Position numbers and translations under genes: made by a program
In this document: in pieces, positions 6,255-8,844 of the stretch
Position numbering within the stretch: position 1 is the stretch's first letter
Layout of the letters: each line of letters opens with the position of its first letter
Source: Weissella koreensis KCTC 3621
Lineage (GTDB): Bacteria; Bacillota; Bacilli; Lactobacillales; Lactobacillaceae
Direction of reading: 5' to 3'
Assembly (NCBI RefSeq): GCF_000277645.1
Contig: NZ_AKGG01000016.1
Location: 308,646 to 317,489, forward strand
Length of the DNA stretch: 8,844 bases
Notes under the pieces: generated by a model
The model's input: the letters and a program-made list of their open reading frames with translations, nothing else
Database searches by the model: none
What the model was told of the DNA's origin: nothing

Positions 6255-6286
6255 GTGTATTCATTATAACATATAAATGAATACAC
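6255..6286 (-). promoter_or_regulatory. Palindromic operator and extended -10 promoter of the DinJ/YafQ-like operon
   Basis: GTGTATTCATT and AATGAATACAC form a perfect 11-bp inverted repeat with a 10-base spacer. On the minus strand the spacer and second arm contain TGTTATAAT, an extended -10 box whose TATAAT lies at 6268-6263. The -35 is poor. The expected leader is about 25 bases. Such palindromes over the -10 are the usual binding sites of ribbon-helix-helix antitoxins, so autorepression is expected. Confidence 0.8.
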
Positions 6287-6288
6287 AA

Positions 6289-6459
6289 CTAATTTAAATG
6301 ATTTTTCGAAAAACGTTCTTTTTCGTCCAATTTTATGAATTCATCCAATCTATGTTGCTGCTACTTGGTTTGACTGATTATATTTACCTTGTAGCCAATT
6401 TCACCTTCATTAAATTTCTTACTTACCAAGTTAGCATATGAAACGGCATAATCTTTTCT
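6289..6459 (-). pseudogene. Decayed unrecognised reading frame between the two toxin-antitoxin modules
   Basis: From 6459 the minus strand has a coding-like frame reading RKDYAVSYANLVSKKFNEGE and onward. It is interrupted by TAG at 6363-6361, then continues (QQHRLDEFIKLDEKERF) to TAG 6291-6289. There is no start codon with a ribosome binding site. I do not recognise the family. The peptide complexity looks protein-like, but the fragment is short and this is only a suggestion. Confidence 0.35.
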
Positions 6460-6481
6460 CTATAAATAATTTATTTTAATT

Positions 6482-6747
6482 TCAAGTTAGTGTAATTTTG
6501 ACACGTTTACCTAACGCATTAGCAATTTCAGTGAATTTATCAATCGTGACATTGTCACCTTTTTCAATGTTAGCAACCGTTTTTTGACTAGTTCCAGCAA
6601 GGTCTGCTAGTTCTGATTGAGTCAATCCTGCTTCTGTTCGCGCATTATATAAGACAATTGCAGTTTCAAATTTATCACGAATGTTCTCGTAACCATTTGC
6701 CCACTCAACATCTTGTTTTTTTCTGCTATCAAATCATTAATTTTCAT
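6482..6747 (-). pseudogene. HigA-type HTH antitoxin, two frames joined at an A-AAA-AAC slippery heptamer
   Basis: ATG 6747 overlaps the toxin end by 11 bases, with AAAGGAA upstream. The frame reads MKINDLIAEKN and would continue out of frame to a stop at 6624-6622, giving 41 aa. The HTH body lies in the -1 frame: QDVEWANGYENIRDKF, then the XRE helix-turn-helix (GLTQSELADLAGTSQKTVAN) and a C-terminus KRVKITLT ending at TGA 6484-6482. The switch falls at codons GAA AAA AAC (6723-6715), i.e. A-AAA-AAC, a canonical heptamer for -1 slippage. Slipping there gives a continuous 88-residue antitoxin. An ancestral run of eight A instead of seven would also give it. Antitoxins of this family neutralise HigB-like RNases. 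Whether this is a mutation or recoding cannot be decided from sequence; the intact toxin next door favours some antitoxin being made. Confidence 0.8.
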
Positions 6748-7093
6748 TATCAGACCATTCCTTTCTAAGTTCAATTGCATGCTTAATTTCACGTGCTGGA
6801 GTTTTTTGTGTTTTCTTTGTAAAGCCATGTGTGATGATATATTGTCCATGCTCCACATGAAAATAGATTGCCCGTTGAATATTTCCACCAGCCTCACTTC
6901 TCAATTCGAAAAGATTGTTATCTAGTTTTTTAATCCATTTAAGTTGCCTTGCAACCATTAAACCTTGTTCTTGCGTTTGTTCAATTGTCATAAGCATTTT
7001 TTGCTGATCACGGTCAGGTAACGTATTCAGCCACTCTAAAAATTCATCATGTCCGTTAGGTCGTTTATATGTTTCAAATTCTACATTTTCCAT
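6737..7093 (-). CDS. HigB-like toxin (RelE/ParE superfamily, phage Gp49-like)
   Basis: This is a 118-aa protein from ATG 7093, a normal family length. Core motifs are LKWIKKLDNNLFELRSEAGG (about 51-70), then RAIYFHVEHGQYIITHGFTKKTQKTP with the family hallmark HGFTKKTQKTP near 88-98, and a C-terminal helix EIKHAIELRKEW. Such toxins cut mRNA on the ribosome. The gene order, toxin then antitoxin, is that of HigBA. A longer frame could start at TTG 7147, but it runs through the promoter and lacks support. A consensus promoter puts the predicted transcription start on the A of ATG 7093, so the mRNA should be leaderless. Nothing in the toxin looks broken, while the antitoxin overlapping its end is frameshifted. 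Confidence 0.87.
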   Translation of the reverse strand: MENVEFETYKRPNGHDEFLEWLNTLPDRDQQKMLMTIEQTQEQGLMVARQLKWIKKLDNNLFELRSEAGGNIQRAIYFHVEHGQYIITHGFTKKTQKTPAREIKHAIELRKEWSDNEN

Positions 7094-7099
7094 ATCTTG

Positions 7100-7128
7100 A
7101 TTATAACCTATTATTTCTTTTTTAACAA
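7100..7128 (-). promoter_or_regulatory. Promoter of the HigBA-like operon
   Basis: On the minus strand TTGTTA (7128-7123), a 17-base spacer and a perfect TATAAT (7105-7100) form a strong sigma-A type promoter. Six bases separate the -10 box from the toxin ATG, so initiation at the usual 7-base distance starts on the A of the start codon, and no Shine-Dalgarno can be transcribed. An inverted repeat CGTAA-N4-TTACG (7183-7196) lies further upstream; its role is unknown. Confidence 0.75.
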
Positions 7129-7205
7129 CATACGTTATATATTTCAAAATTTTATATAAGCTGTATTCATGTAAAAAGCACGCGTAAACAGTTACGTACC
7201 AGCAT

Positions 7206-7600
7206 CTATGTGGTCACTATACTGATAATATTTACGCAAAAGAAGCAGCCATTTCTAATAAGGATCCCCTTACCATAAATAACTGCGTCTTTTTCTGTTT
7301 TAATGGGATTATTCGCCCCTAAATCCAGATTCATTAAAGCTTGGGAACCCGTGCCAAATATTGGTTGCGGGTCTTTTTCATATCCTACTTGATCGTAATT
7401 TCAAAAGTTTATATTTTTTATATATTTAGGTACCATGTATGACCTCATTTGATCATCACGTCTTTCAAAAAACGTCAAACTCATTGATACTTATACGTTT
7501 TGGCTTTATTTACGTTCTTTATGATTAGTTTTGAGTCCCTTTCAACCAATCTTTAGCCAATTATCTCGAATTTCCCGACGTTCCCCGTTCAAAATCCCGC
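7206..7600 (-). pseudogene. Decayed unrecognised gene upstream of the HigBA-like module
   Basis: One minus-strand frame carries coding-like peptides separated by stops. They are ERREIRDNWLKIG then TGA (7544-7542); KGLKTNHKERK then TAA (7508-7506) and another TAA (7493-7491); MSLTFFERRDDQMRSYMVPK then TGA (7403-7401); and a 64-codon open piece with NYDQVGYEKDPQPIFGTGSQ, ending at TAG 7208-7206. All stay in one frame, which suggests point nonsense changes rather than insertions. No start codon has a ribosome binding site. The family is not recognised, so no function is proposed. It could still be chance, but the last piece is of protein-like complexity. Confidence 0.4.
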
Positions 7601-7603
7601 CAA

Positions 7604-7665
7604 AATAAAAAAACGGGATCCCTGAAGTCTTGATATTACTGACTTCGTTCTGGATTTCCCGTTTT
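7604..7665. terminator. Nested hairpin ending in a T-run
   Basis: ACGGGA (7613-7618) pairs with TCCCGT (7657-7662), and inside it GAAGTC (7624-7629) pairs with GACTTC (7641-7646). On the minus strand the structure is followed by seven T and more T-rich sequence, so leftward termination is likely. The plus-strand tail GTTTTCCCGTTT is less T-rich. The two-stem shape is more elaborate than a plain terminator and repeats the CCCG unit found several times between 7574 and 7670. Confidence 0.6.
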
Positions 7666-7768
7666 CCCGTTTATTTGACCGATAGTATAGATATATATTT
7701 CAGAACACTTATACACATTGACATAAAACTCCCTTACGCATTCAGCATTTTCCCTCATTCATCGAAAA

Positions 7769-7805
7769 AAGGGATAAAACTTTATTCACTCAAGTTTGAT
7801 CCCTT
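7769..7805. terminator. Intrinsic terminator downstream of the MFS gene
   Basis: AAGGGAT and ATCCCTT close a stem that continues after one mismatch with AAACTT and AAGTTT; the loop is TATTCACTC. On the minus strand it is followed by a T6 run, so it should end the MFS transcript about 110 bases after its stop. The plus-strand tail is also T-rich. Positions 7666-7768 and 7806-7918 hold no supported gene. Confidence 0.75.
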
Positions 7806-7918
7806 CTTTTTCACATATTTCCATATACCAATTTAAATTATCGTAAATTTAATATTATGGATTAATTCATTTAATTAAAATGATTTTCTGCTATATATTA
7901 TAATACAGTGATGACATA

Positions 7919-8844
7919 TTATTTTTTTATGTTATTTTTATTGTTTAACATCAATGTCAGTAAAATACTAATGAATACCATTATTATTCCAAAATATGGT
8001 GTAATTCTTAACCCAACTGCGGCTACTCCCTGTCCTCCCAATAATGAACCCAACGTAATTCCAATATTGAAAGCAGATATATTTAAAGCTGAGGCTATGG
8101 AAATGTCATTTGGTGTATATTTCTCAGCCATTTGTACAATATATAATTGTAGACCTGGAACATTCATAAAAGCAAATAAGCCTAAAAGCATAACACTTAG
8201 TAGTCCTAACCAGTGATTACTCATAAATAATAATAGTAAAATTAAAGTTATTAATAAACCTATAAACATTTTAATCAAAGCTGGTAATATATTTTGATTA
8301 GTCAATCGTCCGCCAATAGTATTACCAACTGCTACCATAAATCCATATATAACTAGAATAATAACAATAGAATTTGCACTCCAATGCATCATAGATTGAA
8401 GAATTGGTGTAATAAATGTATAAACGGTGAAGGTGGAACCATATCCTAACGCAGTTATAATTAAAGCAACTCGTAAAGTTTTACTTTTCAAAACATTTAT
8501 TATACCCATAAAACTAGTCTTACTTCCTAGTGGCAAATCATTAGGAATAATAATCCAATTTACGATCAATCCTATTATTCCAATTAATGAAATAAAATAA
8601 AAAGACATATGCCATGTACTAATTTGTCCAATAAACGTTCCAAGAGGAACACCAGTCACAGTCGCTACTGTTAGACCTGTAAACATCACAGCAATCGCAC
8701 TTGATCGACGGCTAGGTTCAACAACATCTGCTGCAATTATGGATGCAATCGACATAAATAAACCATGTGATAATGATGATATAACACGGCCAATTAATAC
8801 CACGGTAAAATTAGGCGCAGTCGCTACAGTTATATTTCCAATAA
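7919..8844 (-). CDS. MFS exporter, AraJ/YdhP/PbuE-like, 5' end outside the window
   Basis: The frame is open from the right edge of the window to TAA 7921-7919, so about 308 residues are visible and the N-terminal helices lie beyond position 8844. A GTG at 8803 is only an internal codon: the frame continues upstream (APNFTVVLIGRV) with normal MFS sequence. Visible landmarks are RVISSLSHGLFMSIAS, then the central GVPLGTFIGQISTW, typical of the drug-proton antiporter DHA1 group of the AraJ/YdhP/PbuE type. There are about nine to ten further hydrophobic helices and a short basic tail NNKNNIKK. The protein would export sugars, nucleosides or drugs by proton antiport; the substrate cannot be read from sequence. 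It is transcribed leftwards and stops well before the terminator at 7769-7805. No link with the neighbouring modules is evident. Confidence 0.88.
   Translation of the reverse strand, partial: IGNITVATAPNFTVVLIGRVISSLSHGLFMSIASIIAADVVEPSRRSSAIAVMFTGLTVATVTGVPLGTFIGQISTWHMSFYFISLIGIIGLIVNWIIIPNDLPLGSKTSFMGIINVLKSKTLRVALIITALGYGSTFTVYTFITPILQSMMHWSANSIVIILVIYGFMVAVGNTIGGRLTNQNILPALIKMFIGLLITLILLLLFMSNHWLGLLSVMLLGLFAFMNVPGLQLYIVQMAEKYTPNDISIASALNISAFNIGITLGSLLGGQGVAAVGLRITPYFGIIMVFISILLTLMLNNKNNIKK

Noticed and set aside
6233..6286. Eighteen-residue N-terminal extension of the DinJ-like antitoxin
   Set aside because: It starts inside the operator, upstream of the likely transcription start, while the internal ATG at 6232 has an excellent ribosome binding site.
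7094..7147. TTG start giving a longer HigB-like toxin
   Set aside because: The extension is encoded by the promoter itself, and family members begin near the internal ATG.
7718..7723. TTGACA as a plus-strand -35 box
   Set aside because: No -10 box lies at a suitable distance and no plus-strand gene follows.
7630..7836. Plus-strand frame of 68 codons
   Set aside because: It has no ribosome binding site, runs through two terminator hairpins, and its peptide is composed of AT-driven hydrophobic and aromatic residues.
7908..8216. Plus-strand frame of 102 codons
   Set aside because: It is antisense to the well-supported MFS gene, and its composition is that of a shadow frame.
1..8844. CRISPR array, tRNA or rRNA genes, insertion sequence ends
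   Set aside because: I looked for regularly spaced repeats, cloverleaf-type sequence, rRNA segments and transposase motifs, and saw none that could be supported.

Overview
The window is AT-rich, and its genes mostly carry strong purine-rich ribosome binding sites. With its XRE-regulated ABC exporter, RelB/DinJ-YafQ and HigBA-type toxin-antitoxin pairs and AraJ/YdhP-like MFS exporter, it most resembles the accessory DNA of a low-GC Gram-positive, probably a lactic acid bacterium (Lactobacillaceae). This is inferred from gene content; no rRNA, tRNA or replication gene fixes the taxon, and chromosome versus plasmid cannot be decided.

Positions 26-1650 (minus strand) hold a tightly coupled five-gene cassette. 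In transcription order it is an unrecognised 112-aa protein, a 24-aa small protein, a Mor-like helix-turn-helix protein, an unrecognised 99-aa protein and a DUF1643-like protein interrupted by an in-frame ochre codon. A strong intrinsic terminator lies directly in front of the first ribosome binding site, so the cassette is either attenuated or cut off from its promoter. Positions 1706-1932 are a regulatory gap with inverted repeats.

Positions 1933-4975 (plus strand) encode a membrane-anchored XRE regulator, a BcrA/LanF-like ABC ATPase with Glu at the Q-loop, and two homologous ABC-2 permeases. The first permease has a single TAA at codon 68 where its paralogue has a Glu codon; the rest of its frame is open. 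This is probably a peptide-antibiotic (lantibiotic or bacitracin type) resistance or immunity exporter, possibly disabled.

Positions 4976-5633 contain no full gene: only a bidirectional terminator, one 30-codon ORF with a good ribosome binding site, and a 16-bp perfect hairpin. Positions 5634-7128 (minus strand) carry two toxin-antitoxin modules. The YafQ/DinJ-like pair is intact and has an 11-bp-arm palindrome over its promoter. The HigB/HigA-like pair has a consensus promoter placed so that the toxin mRNA should be leaderless, and its antitoxin frame is broken exactly at an A-AAA-AAC heptamer. A -1 shift there restores the complete HTH antitoxin. A decayed reading frame lies between the two pairs and another lies upstream of the second.

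Positions 7129-7918 are mostly non-coding or decayed, with two terminator-like hairpins. From 7919 to the right edge there is the 3' part of a minus-strand MFS exporter gene.

The main theme is a module-rich region with many single-lesion interruptions: nonsense codons in the DUF1643 gene, the permease and three remnants, and a slippery-site frameshift in the antitoxin. The observations most worth a second look are the slippery-site antitoxin, its leaderless toxin, the terminator-led cassette and the single-codon permease lesion.
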